64,000 bases of DNA from Natronococcus sp. AD-5 (GCF_030734285.1 NZ_CP132295.1:806001-870000); one strand, 5' to 3'; numbered from the stretch's first letter, positions 50,172 through 61,158 are shown. The notes: generated from the letters alone by a model not told the origin. Numbers and translations: made by a program.

Positions 50172-50802
50172 TCGAACCGACGCCGGAGAACAACTTGCGG
50201 CAGCGGTATCTGAACAAAATATCGATGCGGACGTTGCCCTCGCAATTCCTCGAGGTGGACTCCCGCTCGGAAGAATCGTTGCCGACGAGCTTGGCATCCC
50301 GCTCGACGTCGTCGTGGCGAAGAAGATCGGCGCACCGGGGAATCCCGAGCTGGCGATCGGTTCAGTGGCGAGCGACGGTTCCGTCTGGCTCAACGACGAT
50401 TTGATTAGTCAGCTCTCGGTCGATGAAGAGTACGTCAAAACACAGCGAGAGGAAGTAGCGATGGCTGCGAGAGCGAAAGCGGACCAGTACCGGGCGGGTC
50501 GAGACGCGATCGATCTCGAGGGAAGGCGCGTAATCGTCGTCGACGACGGTGTTGCGACCGGTGCGACGACTCGAGGGTGTCTCCGACGCGTCCACAACGC
50601 CGGTGCCGCACACGTGACGCTCGCCGTCCCCGTCGGGCCGCCGGAGGAGATCGAACGCCTGCGCGACGAGGCCGACGCCGTCGTCTGCGTCGAAACGCCG
50701 GCTTGGTTCGGCGCCGTCGGCCGGTTCTACCGTACGTTCGGACAGGTATCGGATACGGAGGCAATGCGATATCTCGATGTCAACGAATCGGGCTCCGAGT
50801 AG
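50161..50802 (+). CDS. Phosphoribosyltransferase family protein
   Basis: A 213-residue protein starting MFDDRTDAGEQLAAAVSEQN. The type I PRTase fold shows ALAIPRGGLPLGRIVADELG and the PRPP-binding loop RRVIVVDDGVATGATTRGCL. The hood segment and VWLNDDLISQLSVDEEYV are as in the stress-linked PRTases that occur together with dienelactone hydrolases and universal stress proteins in bacteria. The base it accepts is unknown. An ATG at 50155 is the alternative start. Confidence 0.9.
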   Translation: MFDDRTDAGEQLAAAVSEQNIDADVALAIPRGGLPLGRIVADELGIPLDVVVAKKIGAPGNPELAIGSVASDGSVWLNDDLISQLSVDEEYVKTQREEVAMAARAKADQYRAGRDAIDLEGRRVIVVDDGVATGATTRGCLRRVHNAGAAHVTLAVPVGPPEEIERLRDEADAVVCVETPAWFGAVGRFYRTFGQVSDTEAMRYLDVNESGSE

Positions 50803-50944
50803 GTTTCTTGACCTGGTTCGTGATCGACGAACCATGGGTAGGTCGTCTCTGTAACGACGGTGTAGTATTACTCTGGAAGCTTGCGGAACTGTTACGGCCT
50901 TCGAGGCTCTTTGATGCTGAAAACCGCTCGAGCACCCCACGAGA

Positions 50945-51385
50945 TCATTCTTCCGGTTCGACTTGAGACGCTCGTGCCACCAGAACCGACACAGAGGCGC
51001 CGTGTACCACTCGTTCAGCGACACTTCCGAGCAAGAACCGGTTGAGGCCACGGCGGCCGTGTGTGCCCATCACGATGAGATCAGCGTCGTGCTCGTCGGC
51101 GTATTCGAGGATCCGCTCGTGGGGCGATCCTTCCTCGACTGCGGTGATCACATCGACCCCGTCCGGTGCGCGGTTCGCCGCCGTCTCTGTCACGGTCTCG
51201 CCTTCGGCCTTGAACGCTTCGACCATTCGATCGATAGATAGGTCGAACGGATAGCGCTGCTCGATATCCATCACATACAGCACGTGTACTGTCGCAGTGA
51301 ACCGTTCAGCTATTTCGTAGGCTTGTTTCACGGCGCTGTTGGCGGCGTCGCTTCCGTCGGTCGGAACCAATATCGTGTGGTACAT
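50945..51385 (-). CDS. Universal stress protein (UspA family)
   Basis: A 146-residue single-domain protein. It begins MYHTILVPTDGSDAANSAVK and carries ADLIVMGTHGRRGLNRFLLG with SVAERVVHGASVSVLVARA (ATP-type signature G-x-x-G-x(9)-G-S). Followed on the same strand by the large P-type ATPase. Confidence 0.92.
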   Translation of the reverse strand: MYHTILVPTDGSDAANSAVKQAYEIAERFTATVHVLYVMDIEQRYPFDLSIDRMVEAFKAEGETVTETAANRAPDGVDVITAVEEGSPHERILEYADEHDADLIVMGTHGRRGLNRFLLGSVAERVVHGASVSVLVARASQVEPEE

Positions 51386-51487
51386 ACGCCGAATTATACC
51401 GCCCCCTACATCATCCTCTCTAGCGTGTTCTTGAACAGTCTCCCTATCAGACGTTTCGAAGATACGCTTGACGCTAGTTTGAAACGG

Positions 51488-54196
51488 TCAGTATCGCTCG
51501 AATATCCGATCCTGAATCTGCACGAAGACCGCCATCAACACGATGAACGCGGCCACTGCGACGCCGATTTGTAACCAATGAACGATTCCGAGCGGTGTCA
51601 CTCCGAATAGAACATCGATCGGAGTATAGAGGATCACCAGTTGTAGCGAAAGCGTGACGACTACCGCAACTACCAGCCACGGGTTCGACAGGAGACTCAG
51701 ATTGTACCGCCAGCGAATCGCCTGAATGCGGACGCCCTCGAAGACGATAAGCGACGTGAATACCATGGTCTGTGCGAGCGCGAGATTCGAACGATGGAGG
51801 TAGAACAGCGGCAGAATCGTGGCCAGCATAAAGACCGCAATTCCGACGATCGACGTCAGAATACGATCGGTTATCACACCCTCGTCGATCGGACGCGGCG
51901 GCCGCTCCATGACGTCGTCCGCTTCGGGATCGATACCCATCGTCAGCGCCGGCGCGCTTTCCGTGACGAGATTGATCCAGAGGATCTGGATCGGCGTGAT
52001 GATGAGGCCGACCCCGGCCACTGAACCAGTGAAAATCGACAGGACGAGGCCCGCGTTTCCGGAGAGGAGATAGTTGACGAACTTCCGAACGTTGTCGAAG
52101 ATGCGCCGTCCCTCGCGGACCGCATCGTGAATGGTTGCAAAGTTATCGTCCAGCAGGACGATGTCCGACGCTTGTTCGGTCACGTCCGTCCCGCGAATCC
52201 CCATTGCGACACCTACGTCGGCGTTTTTCACCGCCGGCGCATCGTTGACGCCGTCGCCTGTCATCGCGACGGTGTGGCCCGACTCCTGTAGCGTCTGTAG
52301 GATTCGAACTTTGTGTTCCGGAGTGGTACGCGCGAAAATCGCGGTGCTGGTGACAGCTTCCCGAAGATCGTCGTCGTCCATTGTCTCGACGTCTGAACCC
52401 GTCGAGACCGTCTGCGTCGTGAGGCCGATCTGTTCGCCAATCGCACGCGCGGTTATCGCGTTATCGCCTGTAACCATAACCACGGAGATTCCGGCAGTCT
52501 GGCAGCCGTCGATCGCCGCTGGTACCTCCGAACGGGGCGGATCGAGCATCCCTTGCAGTCCGAGGAACACGAGGTCATTCTCGATCGTCTCAGCGGTCGG
52601 TGATGAGACGTCTGCTACTGGTCGGTACGCAAACCCCATTACGCGCAGCGCGTCTTCTGCGAACGCCTCGACATGTTCGGTGATCTCTGCGCGGCGCTCC
52701 GCGGACAGGTGACGTATTTCACCGTCGATCAATTCTCGAGTACACCGCTCGAGTACGATTTCGGGAGCCCCCTTCACGTGCGCGACCGTCTCATCGTCTG
52801 GAGTGCGATGAAGCGTCGTCATACGCTTTCGCGTCGACGTGAACCCGATTTCGTCGATCCGGGGATACGATGCTCGACAGTCGATTGGATCTAACCCTGC
52901 CTTCGACGCGGCAGCGAATAACGCGGCTTCGGTCGGGTCACCGAGGAACGATCGCTCGCCGTTCTCCCGCCACCCGATATCTGCGTTATTACACAACAGC
53001 CCGCATTTGAGGACTTCGCGTACGCAATGCGAGTCTATCGGTTCATCGTCGAGTGGGATCATTTCCTCGGTCTCGCGGTCCCCGCCTAGCACCTCGTATA
53101 CGTCGCCGCCTGCGTACAATCGCTGGACAGTCATCTCTTCTTCAGTGAGCGTCCCGGTTTTGTCCGTACAGATGACGTCCACTGAACCAAGGGCCTCGGC
53201 AATCGGCAGTCGCCTCACGAGAGCGTTCTTTGCGACCATCCGGCGTGCCCCCAGTGCGAGCGAGAGCGTGACGACCGCGGGCATCCCTTCCGGGACGGCG
53301 GCGACGGCGATACTGACGGCCGTCAGGAAGACCGTCAGTAAATCCGTCTCGCCGACGAGTGTCTCCACGGCGGCGACGATACCGACCGTCAGCGCGACGC
53401 CGAGCGCGATCGTCTTCGCGAGTCGATCCATTTCGACCTGGAAGGGCGTTCGTCGCACCTCCGCAGCCTCGAGTGCGCCGGCAATTGATCCGACTTCGGT
53501 ACTCATTCCGGTCTCGACGACGACGACCGTCGCCGAGCCTCGCGTCACGGTCGTGTCTTTGTACGCCATGTTTCGCCGCTCGGCGAGTGGCGCGTCTTCG
53601 GCAACCGTTGCCGTTGATTTCGGTACGGCAACGCTCTCACCGGTGAGCGGCGACTCGTCAACGTACAGATTCGACTCGGAAACGACCCGTCCGTCCGCCG
53701 GGACGATGTCTCCGGCAGATATGGTCGCGAGGTCGCCGGGAACCACATTCCGTGAATCGAGCTCTACCCTCTCTCCGCCTCGTATAACGGTCGCCTCGGG
53801 AGGAGACAGGTCCCGGAGCGCGGCGATGCTCTGCTCTGCCCGGTAGTCTTGCATAAATCCGAAGAAGGTGATGAGAACGACGACCGCCAGGATCAAGCCT
53901 GCATCCAGGTACTGGCTGACGACAAGCATCACCGCCGCCGCGAGAAGTAACAGCCAGATGAGCGCCGACGCGAACTGTTCGAGAAAGACGCGGAACGGTG
54001 AGACCTCCTCTTCGAGCTCGAGTTCGTTCTGACCATACCACTCGAGCCGATGCTTCGCTTCTGCTTTGTCGAGGCCGTCCGTCGTCGTCTCGAGTCGCTC
54101 GTAGACACGCTCGATCGGCATCGCGTGCCACGGAGAGTCCGTGGTCGCCACTGGTCGCATATCGGACGGTCGTTCGGTACTCGATCGGTGGTCCAT
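51488..54196 (-). CDS. P-type cation-transporting ATPase (Ca2+/Na+ type, P2)
   Basis: A 902-residue pump from ATG 54196 (an ATG at 54160 is possible). Order: cation-ATPase N-domain ([20 protein letters not shown]), actuator loop [26 protein letters not shown] phosphorylation site, nucleotide domain with [13 protein letters not shown], hinge [20 protein letters not shown] and a C-terminal membrane domain of six helices. [20 protein letters not shown] in the fourth helix is as in PMR1/SERCA-type Ca2+ pumps. In bacteria and methanogens related pumps lie in stress clusters with universal stress proteins, as here. Confidence 0.93.
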   Translation of the reverse strand: MDHRSSTERPSDMRPVATTDSPWHAMPIERVYERLETTTDGLDKAEAKHRLEWYGQNELELEEEVSPFRVFLEQFASALIWLLLLAAAVMLVVSQYLDAGLILAVVVLITFFGFMQDYRAEQSIAALRDLSPPEATVIRGGERVELDSRNVVPGDLATISAGDIVPADGRVVSESNLYVDESPLTGESVAVPKSTATVAEDAPLAERRNMAYKDTTVTRGSATVVVVETGMSTEVGSIAGALEAAEVRRTPFQVEMDRLAKTIALGVALTVGIVAAVETLVGETDLLTVFLTAVSIAVAAVPEGMPAVVTLSLALGARRMVAKNALVRRLPIAEALGSVDVICTDKTGTLTEEEMTVQRLYAGGDVYEVLGGDRETEEMIPLDDEPIDSHCVREVLKCGLLCNNADIGWRENGERSFLGDPTEAALFAAASKAGLDPIDCRASYPRIDEIGFTSTRKRMTTLHRTPDDETVAHVKGAPEIVLERCTRELIDGEIRHLSAERRAEITEHVEAFAEDALRVMGFAYRPVADVSSPTAETIENDLVFLGLQGMLDPPRSEVPAAIDGCQTAGISVVMVTGDNAITARAIGEQIGLTTQTVSTGSDVETMDDDDLREAVTSTAIFARTTPEHKVRILQTLQESGHTVAMTGDGVNDAPAVKNADVGVAMGIRGTDVTEQASDIVLLDDNFATIHDAVREGRRIFDNVRKFVNYLLSGNAGLVLSIFTGSVAGVGLIITPIQILWINLVTESAPALTMGIDPEADDVMERPPRPIDEGVITDRILTSIVGIAVFMLATILPLFYLHRSNLALAQTMVFTSLIVFEGVRIQAIRWRYNLSLLSNPWLVVAVVVTLSLQLVILYTPIDVLFGVTPLGIVHWLQIGVAVAAFIVLMAVFVQIQDRIFERY

Positions 54197-54398
54197 ACGG
54201 TTTCGGTGGTTGAGCCGCCCGCTATCACGGGCTTTGGTTCGTGGATCTGCTCTCCGTCCGCCGGTGTCCGTCTCACCGACCGCCGCCCAGCGGCCGTTCC
54301 AGATCGGCGCGATCCGGGCCTGCGTGGATCGCCGGAAAGAGCGAAGACGAGATAGGAACGGTGGCAGACGGTCCACTTCGTGCGATCGGTCGACCGAT

Positions 54399-54587
54399 TC
54401 ACTCCGTCCAGACGGGAGATTGGCCGAGACAGTAGATAAAGGACACCCATCCGATGAAAAGACCGGCGATGATCAAGAGAAAGTCCAGGAGGGACGTTCC
54501 GAGTAATACATCGACTCCGACTCCGAGAGTCAACAGCGTGAGGCTGATGAATATTCCGGCGTGGCAAATTCGCTCCGACTCTGTCAT
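54399..54587 (-). CDS. Small two-helix membrane protein
   Basis: A 62-residue protein: MTESERICHAGIFISLTLLT, a first helix running to VDVLLGTS, then LLDFLLIIAGLFIGWVSFIY and a short tail. It is encoded between the TauE/SafE and ATPase genes on the same strand. The small size and position suggest an accessory subunit. No known family. Confidence 0.7.
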   Translation of the reverse strand: MTESERICHAGIFISLTLLTLGVGVDVLLGTSLLDFLLIIAGLFIGWVSFIYCLGQSPVWTE

Positions 54588-54761
54588 ATGGTGACGTATG
54601 ATGACAACGTATTAATCGCTTGGCGGGTAGATGGAGTAGAATTTCGGAGAACTGTACCGAATCAGGTCGTGCTGCTCTCGAGACGGCCGTGCCGTTCCTC
54701 CAATTATGACTGAGCGTCGGGATCGCGAGCCAAAATCCGCGCCTTCCGGCGGTGACCGGAC

Positions 54762-55775
54762 TCAAATGTCTAAGCCGAACAGCAGTCCGATGAAACCTAT
54801 TCCGAACGCGTAAATCGGAATGAGGTAGCGCCAGACCGCGTTCGGGATGACGCGGACCAGGTAGGGCGCGACGATCGCGGCGAGAAACCCGCCCGCGAAG
54901 ATAGATGGAAGGAGCTGCAGATCGACCGGCACACCGTAGCGGAACAGGAGAATGAACGCAAACACACCGATAAGCGACACCATTCCTTCCGCGAGCGTGG
55001 TGATCGCAACCGCGCTCTTTTCGTAGACGCCGGAGAAAATCTGTCCCAACGTGACTACGGGTCCGTACCCTCCGCCGCCGATTCCCTTGTTCACGCCCGC
55101 TAACAATGCGAACGTAACGAGTCGGTGAGGCCGATACGTGATTCTCGTCCGCAATTTTGCGCGCAACAGTCCGATCGCACCCATCGCCAGGACGAGAACG
55201 GAGACGTACGCTTGTATAATAACGTCCGAGAGGCCGAGCGCAAAATACGTGAGGACGACGGAACCGAGCACGGCGACGGAACCGGTACCGACGAGCAAGA
55301 GGAGCAGCTTCATCTCGTCGTTGAGCGGTCGCACCGAGAACGTGATGTTGTCAACCTCATTGTGGACGACGCCGGCGACGAGTCCGGTGAGCGTTTCGGA
55401 CAACAGGAGGACGGGGACGATCTGAAGGGGATCGTACCCGAGAACAAACAGAAGCGGAGCGAGCCCCGTTCCGAACCCCATTCCCGCCGCGGAATCCGTC
55501 GTCTCGAAGACGAACGCGATGAGGATGATGACCGGGAGAAGGGGAAGATTCCGCGTTTCACCGTCGAAAACGACGGTCAAACCAGCTAATAGAGCAAGGT
55601 ACATTATACCGAGTAGCACGATCCGTCGAAGTGCCGAGCCCGGCAACCGCATCCGTTCTACCGTCGTCTGCGTTCGGTCTAGCGCTTCCGCTTCGATGCC
55701 GATCCGCCGTGGCGGTGCTTCGGGTGGAATCTGTTCGGCCCTCGGTCCCGTATCCGCTTCGTCAGGTACTTCCAC
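54762..55775 (-). CDS. TauE/SafE-family permease
   Basis: A 337-residue permease starting at GTG 55775, with an acidic/basic cytoplasmic extension (about 45 residues). It has eight helices and the motifs TDSAAGMGFGTGLAPLLFVL (about 92-111) and GVNKGIGGGGYGPVVTLGQI (about 229-248). The extension and GxGGGGYGP pattern set it apart from the TauE gene at 31281. The substrate is probably a small anion or carboxylate. It lies 36 bases downstream of acetyl-CoA synthetase on the same strand, so organic-anion export or uptake linked to acetate metabolism is possible. Confidence 0.88.
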   Translation of the reverse strand: MEVPDEADTGPRAEQIPPEAPPRRIGIEAEALDRTQTTVERMRLPGSALRRIVLLGIMYLALLAGLTVVFDGETRNLPLLPVIILIAFVFETTDSAAGMGFGTGLAPLLFVLGYDPLQIVPVLLLSETLTGLVAGVVHNEVDNITFSVRPLNDEMKLLLLLVGTGSVAVLGSVVLTYFALGLSDVIIQAYVSVLVLAMGAIGLLRAKLRTRITYRPHRLVTFALLAGVNKGIGGGGYGPVVTLGQIFSGVYEKSAVAITTLAEGMVSLIGVFAFILLFRYGVPVDLQLLPSIFAGGFLAAIVAPYLVRVIPNAVWRYLIPIYAFGIGFIGLLFGLDI

Positions 55776-55811
55776 GATTTCTTCGAAAACGGTGATCGTT
55801 TCGTTGTTCGA

Positions 55812-57803
55812 TCAGGATACGTGGACTTGCTCGCGTATCCGTTCCGGGACGTCGGGATCTTCGAGCGTGGTCGTATCGCTGAGGGATCTATCGTTGCTGA
55901 TCTCCCCGAGGAGACGGCGCATGATCTTTCCGCTTCGCGTGTACGGGAGCGCGTTGACGAATTCGACGTTTTCGGGCCGAGCGAACTTTCCGATCTCCGT
56001 TTCGACGGCGCTTACCACCTCCTCGCGAATCGACTCGCTCGGTTCGATCCCTTCCATCAACACGGCGTAGACGTCCGGAACTTCTCCTTTCTGGGGATGA
56101 TCCCGCGCGGCGACGGCAGCTTCGGATACTTCCGGGACTTCGACGATGACGCTCTCGAGTTCCATGCTGCCCAGCCGGTGGCCGGCGACATTCATCACGT
56201 CGTCGACCCGGCCCATGACCCGATAGTACCCGTCGGCGGCTTGAACCGCGCTATCGCCGGCCTTGTACACCCAGTCTCTCCAGTCGTCGCTCTCCGTATC
56301 GGAGAACTCCTCCCAGTACTCGCTGATGTATCGCTCGTCGTCGCCGTAGAGCGTCTGCAGTATCCCCGGCCACGGTCGAGTGAGGACCAGATAGCCAGCG
56401 TTTCCACTTCCCGCCTCGATTTCGTTCCCCTCTTCGTCGAAGATTGCGGGTTTGATCCCCGGCATCGCACGTCCAACGCTTCCCGGCTTCATGTCGTCTA
56501 GGGCCGGGAGATTACTGATCACCACGCCGCCGGTTTCGGTCTGCCACCACGTGTCGACGATGACCGCGGTTTCGTGTCCGACGTACGTGTAGTACCAGCG
56601 CCACACCTCGGGCTGGATCGGTTCGCCGACCGTTGTCATGTGTTTGAAGTTGAAGTCGTACGGCTCGAGGTACTCCTCACCCCATCGCATGAACATCCGA
56701 ACGGCGGTCGGTGACGTGTGGAAGATATCGACGTCGTACCGCTCGGCGATTTCCCAGACTCGTCCTTTGTGAGGGTGGTCGGGTGCACCTTCGTACATAA
56801 CCGATGAAGTACCGATCGCGAGCGGGCCGTACACGATGTACGAGTGACCGGTGATCCAGCCGATATCCGCGAAACACCAGTACGTATCGGTGGGGTGGAT
56901 ATCGAAGAGGTACTTCGAGGTCCCGGCGACGTAACTGAGGTAGCCGCCAGTCCCGTGCTGGGCACCCTTCGGTTTCCCGGTGGTGCCGCTCGTGTACATG
57001 AGAAAGAGGGTATCCGAAGCGTTCCGCGAGACGGGGTCGATATGATCTCCTCTGTGATCGTCGAGCAGATCCGCGACGAGCACGTCGCGCCCATCTACCA
57101 TATTGGTGTCCGGATGTAGTTCGTCTTCTCGAGTCCAGACGAGCACCGTGTCGACGTCGCCCTCGAGTTCTTCGACCGCCGCGTCGGCTTTTCGTTTGTG
57201 ATCCAAAAATTCCCCTCGCCGGTAGTAGCCGTCGATCGTCACGAGATACCGGCTGTTCGCGTCCTCGAGTCGGTTGGCGAGCGCGGGTGCGGTGAACCCG
57301 CCGAACACTTCGCTGTGCGGAGCGCCGATACGAGCGCACGCCAGCATCGTGATCGGTAATTCCGGCACCATCGGGAGGTGAAGTGTGACGACGTCGTCCT
57401 CTTCGACCCCGACGCTTTGCAGAACTGCAGCTACTTCGTTGACGCGGTGATAGAGGTCTTGATACGCAATCCGTCGAGTGTCTCCCGGTTCGCCTTCCCA
57501 GACGAACGCCGTTTTGTCGCCGTATTCCTCTAGGTGCCTGTCCACGCAGTTGTACGAGGCGTTGAGCTTTCCGCCACCGAACCACGAGAAGAACGGCGGA
57601 TCGCTCGCGTCGAGAATCGTATCCCAGCGCTCGTCCCAGTCCACTAGCTCCGCATATTCTTCGAATCCTTCGGGATATTCGTCAAACCGGTTGTAAATGT
57701 CCGGATCACTCACGTTTGCCTGCCCGATGAACGCTGGCGGCGGTCGGTAATACTCCTGTTCAGATAGTCTGGCCTCGAAGGTGGGAGATTCTTCTTGTGA
57801 CAT
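55812..57803 (-). CDS. acs: AMP-forming acetyl-CoA synthetase
   Basis: A 663-residue enzyme from ATG 57803 (MSQEESPTFEARLSEQEYYR). The acetyl-CoA synthetase N-domain has the SWFGGGKLNASYNCVDRHLE signature. The P-loop-type adenylation motif is FLMYTSGTTGKPKGAQHGTG, followed by VDTWWQTETGGVVISNLPAL and the C-terminal lysine in YTRSGKIMRRLLGEI. It converts acetate, ATP and CoA to acetyl-CoA, AMP and PPi. It faces the phosphotransacetylase-like gene, which points to acetate activation under energy stress. Confidence 0.95.
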   Translation of the reverse strand: MSQEESPTFEARLSEQEYYRPPPAFIGQANVSDPDIYNRFDEYPEGFEEYAELVDWDERWDTILDASDPPFFSWFGGGKLNASYNCVDRHLEEYGDKTAFVWEGEPGDTRRIAYQDLYHRVNEVAAVLQSVGVEEDDVVTLHLPMVPELPITMLACARIGAPHSEVFGGFTAPALANRLEDANSRYLVTIDGYYRRGEFLDHKRKADAAVEELEGDVDTVLVWTREDELHPDTNMVDGRDVLVADLLDDHRGDHIDPVSRNASDTLFLMYTSGTTGKPKGAQHGTGGYLSYVAGTSKYLFDIHPTDTYWCFADIGWITGHSYIVYGPLAIGTSSVMYEGAPDHPHKGRVWEIAERYDVDIFHTSPTAVRMFMRWGEEYLEPYDFNFKHMTTVGEPIQPEVWRWYYTYVGHETAVIVDTWWQTETGGVVISNLPALDDMKPGSVGRAMPGIKPAIFDEEGNEIEAGSGNAGYLVLTRPWPGILQTLYGDDERYISEYWEEFSDTESDDWRDWVYKAGDSAVQAADGYYRVMGRVDDVMNVAGHRLGSMELESVIVEVPEVSEAAVAARDHPQKGEVPDVYAVLMEGIEPSESIREEVVSAVETEIGKFARPENVEFVNALPYTRSGKIMRRLLGEISNDRSLSDTTTLEDPDVPERIREQVHVS

Positions 57804-58135
57804 GCTAACACTACCTCGGTCTTTGCTACGTGACGTGATAAAGAATAGACGCACGAAAATAGACTATCCATGCGCGCGATAACTGAGACAAATCTCACCT
57901 TCTACCGAATCCAACGCACTTTCTACGGATTGTCGAAAATTATCCTCTCTCCTAATATTGATATTTGATAGCTTCTCGATAGCTAATCCGTATTATGTGT
58001 CCCACTATAACGTTTGAATATTGTGGCCTTTGAGCAAACCTTCAGTGATAGAAGATAGAAATCGTTTTCAAACCTTTCGGGGTTTCCGAGTTGGGTACTT
58101 TGGGCAGAGACACCTTTGTCTGCAGTGTGTAGACG
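57804..58135. promoter_or_regulatory. Divergent AT-rich promoter region
   Basis: 332 bases between acetyl-CoA synthetase and the phosphotransacetylase-like gene, with no gene. The GATAGCT word is repeated (around 57966-57982, gatagcttctcgatagct) and AT-rich TATA-like stretches are present on both strands. This probably controls both genes. Confidence 0.5.
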
Positions 58136-59218
58136 ATGAACCCGTTACTTATCGCAGCAACCGAAGAAGGCTCAGGAAAAACGGCGATCGCTCTGGCACT
58201 GGGATCGATCGCAAAAGATCGAAGCCACACCGTCGGTTACATGAAGCCGAAGGGCACCCACCTCGGAAGTAGAGCTGGCAAAGCACTCGACGAAGACCCC
58301 TTATTCGCACGCAAATTGTTGGAACTCCCCGACGAAATACGAGATTTGGAACCGATCGTATACTCGGAAACCTTCGCGAAGCAGAGCATACGGACCTACA
58401 ACGACGTGGACGAACTTCACCGCACGGTGCAGGAGTCGTATGAGGATCTCGCGTCCGATCGCGACCTCATGTTTCTGGAAGGCGGGAGCAGGTTCACGGT
58501 AGGGGGGATTATTCGACTCACCGATCCCGATATCGCCGACTTGCTCGACGCGAGAGTGGTGCTGGTCGCACCGTATACATCCGTTTTTGATCTCGACGAA
58601 GTGGTCGGGCCGGTGGATCAATTTAACGATCGGCTAGTGGGTGTTCTTTTCAATATTGTTGGGGACGTTCATTTCGATCACGTCGTGAACGACGTTGTTC
58701 CGTACCTTCGCACGCGGAACGTGCCCGTTCTCGGGGTGTTGCCTCACACGAAAGTGATGGCTGGCGTAACGATCACAGACCTGGCCAAGGAATTGGGCGC
58801 GGATATGTTAACTCATGACGCAACACGGGACGCGTTCGTCGAACGCTTTCTCGTCGGTGCGATGGGAAGCGAAACGGCGTTACATTACTTCCGCATGACG
58901 AAGGATGCGGCAATTATCACTGGCGGCGATCGGTCTGATTTACAAACAACAGCCCTTCGTGCATCAGGTATCAAATGTCTCATCCTGACCGGTGGATATC
59001 GACCGTCGTCCATGGTGATAGGACAAGCTGAGCAACGTAATATTCCCATCCTTCTCGTTTCGACGGATACCCGGACGACGATCGACCGAGTCGGATCGAT
59101 GATCCCCGGTCGGACGCGAGATGAACGAACGGTGAATCGGACGCGGACACTCCTCGAGGAGTACGCCGATCTCGAGACGATCCTTGGAGTAGATTCGGAT
59201 GAGAAAGTGGACAAGTGA
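58136..59218 (+). CDS. Phosphotransacetylase N-terminal-like protein (BioD-like plus DRTGG domain)
   Basis: A 360-residue protein. The N-terminal P-loop NTPase domain, BioD-like (about 1-210), has LIAATEEGSGKTAIALALGS and the Walker B-like LMFLEGGSRFTVGG. A DRTGG domain (about 215-330) contains AAIITGGDRSDLQTTALRAS and the Thr/Asp-rich ILLVSTDTRTTIDRVGSM. This is the regulatory half of long phosphotransacetylases without the catalytic PTA_PTB domain. Stand-alone versions occur next to acetyl-CoA synthetase genes and probably sense nucleotides. The neighbour is acs, divergent. Confidence 0.87.
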   Translation: MNPLLIAATEEGSGKTAIALALGSIAKDRSHTVGYMKPKGTHLGSRAGKALDEDPLFARKLLELPDEIRDLEPIVYSETFAKQSIRTYNDVDELHRTVQESYEDLASDRDLMFLEGGSRFTVGGIIRLTDPDIADLLDARVVLVAPYTSVFDLDEVVGPVDQFNDRLVGVLFNIVGDVHFDHVVNDVVPYLRTRNVPVLGVLPHTKVMAGVTITDLAKELGADMLTHDATRDAFVERFLVGAMGSETALHYFRMTKDAAIITGGDRSDLQTTALRASGIKCLILTGGYRPSSMVIGQAEQRNIPILLVSTDTRTTIDRVGSMIPGRTRDERTVNRTRTLLEEYADLETILGVDSDEKVDK

Positions 59219-59284
59219 AACTCCTCCCGGATGAACGGATCGTTCAACCGCTGCACAGCTATTCCTTCTCGTGAACCTGTACCG

Positions 59285-59926
59285 TCATCGCAGTTTTTCC
59301 GCGAACCACTCGCCTGCGTAATCGGCAACCGTCTCGAGCGCGCCCGGTTCTTCGAAGAGATGCGACGCGCCTTCAACGACCTCGAGCGACTTTTCACCCG
59401 CCAGCAGTTCGAACGCTTCCTCGTTCCACTCGAGGACGGGATGATCGTTACCACCGACGATGAACAGCGTCGCTGCCGACACGCGATCGAGGACGTCTTG
59501 CGCCATATCGACGCGGCCGCCGCGCGAGACGACGGCCGCGACGTCGGTTTCGGGCCGCGCCGCAGCTCGAAGCGCGGCCGCGGAGCCGGTGCTCGAGCCG
59601 AAGTAGCCAACGTTCAAGCCGGCGGTGTCGTCCCGGCTTCGGACCCACTGCGTCGCACCGACCAGTCGGTCGGTCAACAGTGAAATGTCGAACCGCGTTT
59701 CGTACGTTCGATCCTCGGCTTCGGTGAGCAGGTCGAACAGCAACGTTCCGACGCCGCGCGCACGAACGCGCTCGGCGACGAAGTTGTTTCGCGGGCTGTG
59801 TCGGCTGCTACCACTTCCGTGCGCAAACAGGACGAGACCGGTTGCGTCGTCCGGGACGATCAGCTCTCCCTCGAGTTCGATATCGTCGACGGTGACCCTG
59901 ACGATCGAGTTATTGTTCGCTCCCAT
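59285..59926 (-). CDS. Alpha/beta hydrolase of the dienelactone-hydrolase type
   Basis: A 213-residue protein from ATG 59926. The features are LVLFAHGSGSSRHSPRNNFV (oxyanion-hole region), VGYFGSSTGSAAALRAAARP (nucleophile in G-S-S-T-G, Ser by position), the late acid in VGGNDHPVLEWNEEA and the final His in VVEGASHLFEEPGALE. Single-domain relatives accompany stress phosphoribosyltransferases and sometimes are fused to them. The substrate is unknown. Convergent with the phosphotransacetylase-like gene. Confidence 0.9.
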   Translation of the reverse strand: MGANNNSIVRVTVDDIELEGELIVPDDATGLVLFAHGSGSSRHSPRNNFVAERVRARGVGTLLFDLLTEAEDRTYETRFDISLLTDRLVGATQWVRSRDDTAGLNVGYFGSSTGSAAALRAAARPETDVAAVVSRGGRVDMAQDVLDRVSAATLFIVGGNDHPVLEWNEEAFELLAGEKSLEVVEGASHLFEEPGALETVADYAGEWFAEKLR

Positions 59927-60105
59927 CGTGGATGGTTCGACAGCCAGGCTATTGAGTCTGGAGGGCGATGCGAATGGCGACTGGTTTCGGTCTCCTGTAA
60001 CGGTCCAACGACGCTCTATCCGAAGTATCCCCTTTCGCAGTCGCTGCGAGATCACGGTAACAAACTTGGCGCTCGGAATCGAACGTCTAAGCGACGGCTC
60101 GTCCC

Positions 60106-60924
60106 ATGGAGATCATCGTTACGCCCACCGCAGAGCATCTCGAGCTTGATGCGAGGCAGCTCGATCCACACCCGCGGAACGAGTCGCGACAATTCCCCGA
60201 CGGAGAGGTGTACGTCCAGCTCGAGTCGGTGGACGAGATCGAAACCGCGCTCGTCGTCCACTCGGGCCAGCCGCACCCGAACCGGGGGCTTGCGTACCTG
60301 TACGGACTGCTCGACCTGCTCACGGAGCGCGACGTGCTGATCACGCTCTGTTTCACCTACGCACCGTACGGGATGCAGGACAAGCAATTCTATTCCGGGG
60401 CGGTCAACTACGCCCGTGCCATTTTGAAACACGTTTCTCAATATCCCGTTCGCCAAGTGTACGCGGTCGATCCGCACTTCAGCCACCGGGATTGGGTTAC
60501 GGAGTATCCATTGACCCCCTTGCAAGCCTTCTCGCTCGTCCAGAAGCAAGTGGACGACGATCTCGACGACTACGTCATTGTCGGCCCCGATCTCGGCGCA
60601 GTTGATCGATTCGGGATCCCGAGCTTCGAAAAAACCCGAAAGGGCGCGTACGACGTCGAACTCGAGGGCGAACTCGATGTCGAGGGGAGAAACGTGCTGG
60701 TGTTCGACGACCTCATCGAGACCGGCGGCACGATGGTCGCGGCCTATGAGCGGCTCAAAGACCAGGGTGCGGAAACGGTAGTTGCCGCGGCGGTACACGG
60801 TGTGCTTGATGAAGGTATACAGCGTATCAAGGACACATACGACGGGCTCTACCTGACGAACACCGTCGCAACGGATGCGGCGACCGTTTCCATCGAACCC
60901 CTCGTACGAACCATCCTCGAGTGA
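60106..60924 (+). CDS. prs: Ribose-phosphate pyrophosphokinase (PRPP synthetase) family protein
   Basis: A 272-residue protein. It begins MEIIVTPTAEHLELDARQLD and contains FPDGEVYVQLESVDEIETAL, the flexible-loop segment TLCFTYAPYGMQDKQFYSGA and the PRPP-binding site RNVLVFDDLIETGGTMVAAY. It makes PRPP from ribose 5-phosphate and ATP. It is shorter and more diverged than the housekeeping enzyme, and the ATP-binding RQDK-type loop reads YGMQDKQF. It may supply PRPP to the stress phosphoribosyltransferase in the same cluster. Confidence 0.88.
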   Translation: MEIIVTPTAEHLELDARQLDPHPRNESRQFPDGEVYVQLESVDEIETALVVHSGQPHPNRGLAYLYGLLDLLTERDVLITLCFTYAPYGMQDKQFYSGAVNYARAILKHVSQYPVRQVYAVDPHFSHRDWVTEYPLTPLQAFSLVQKQVDDDLDDYVIVGPDLGAVDRFGIPSFEKTRKGAYDVELEGELDVEGRNVLVFDDLIETGGTMVAAYERLKDQGAETVVAAAVHGVLDEGIQRIKDTYDGLYLTNTVATDAATVSIEPLVRTILE

Positions 60925-61158
60925 CAACAGAAAGTGACGTTTTCCCGCGGAACGTTTCTCCATTTCTTTCAGAGCACGCCGCTGAATACGGCTTCGTTTA
61001 CATCACAGAAAGCGATCTCGTCTCAGTGTTCAAAGACGAGATGGGCCTCCGTCGAGGGGCGCACAACTCGTTACGGTCGTCCTCGAAATCGCCTTCCGTT
61101 ACTTTCCGACGTAACGCCGTTCAGAAACGGGGTTTGTCACTTAAGCGTCGGTTACTAC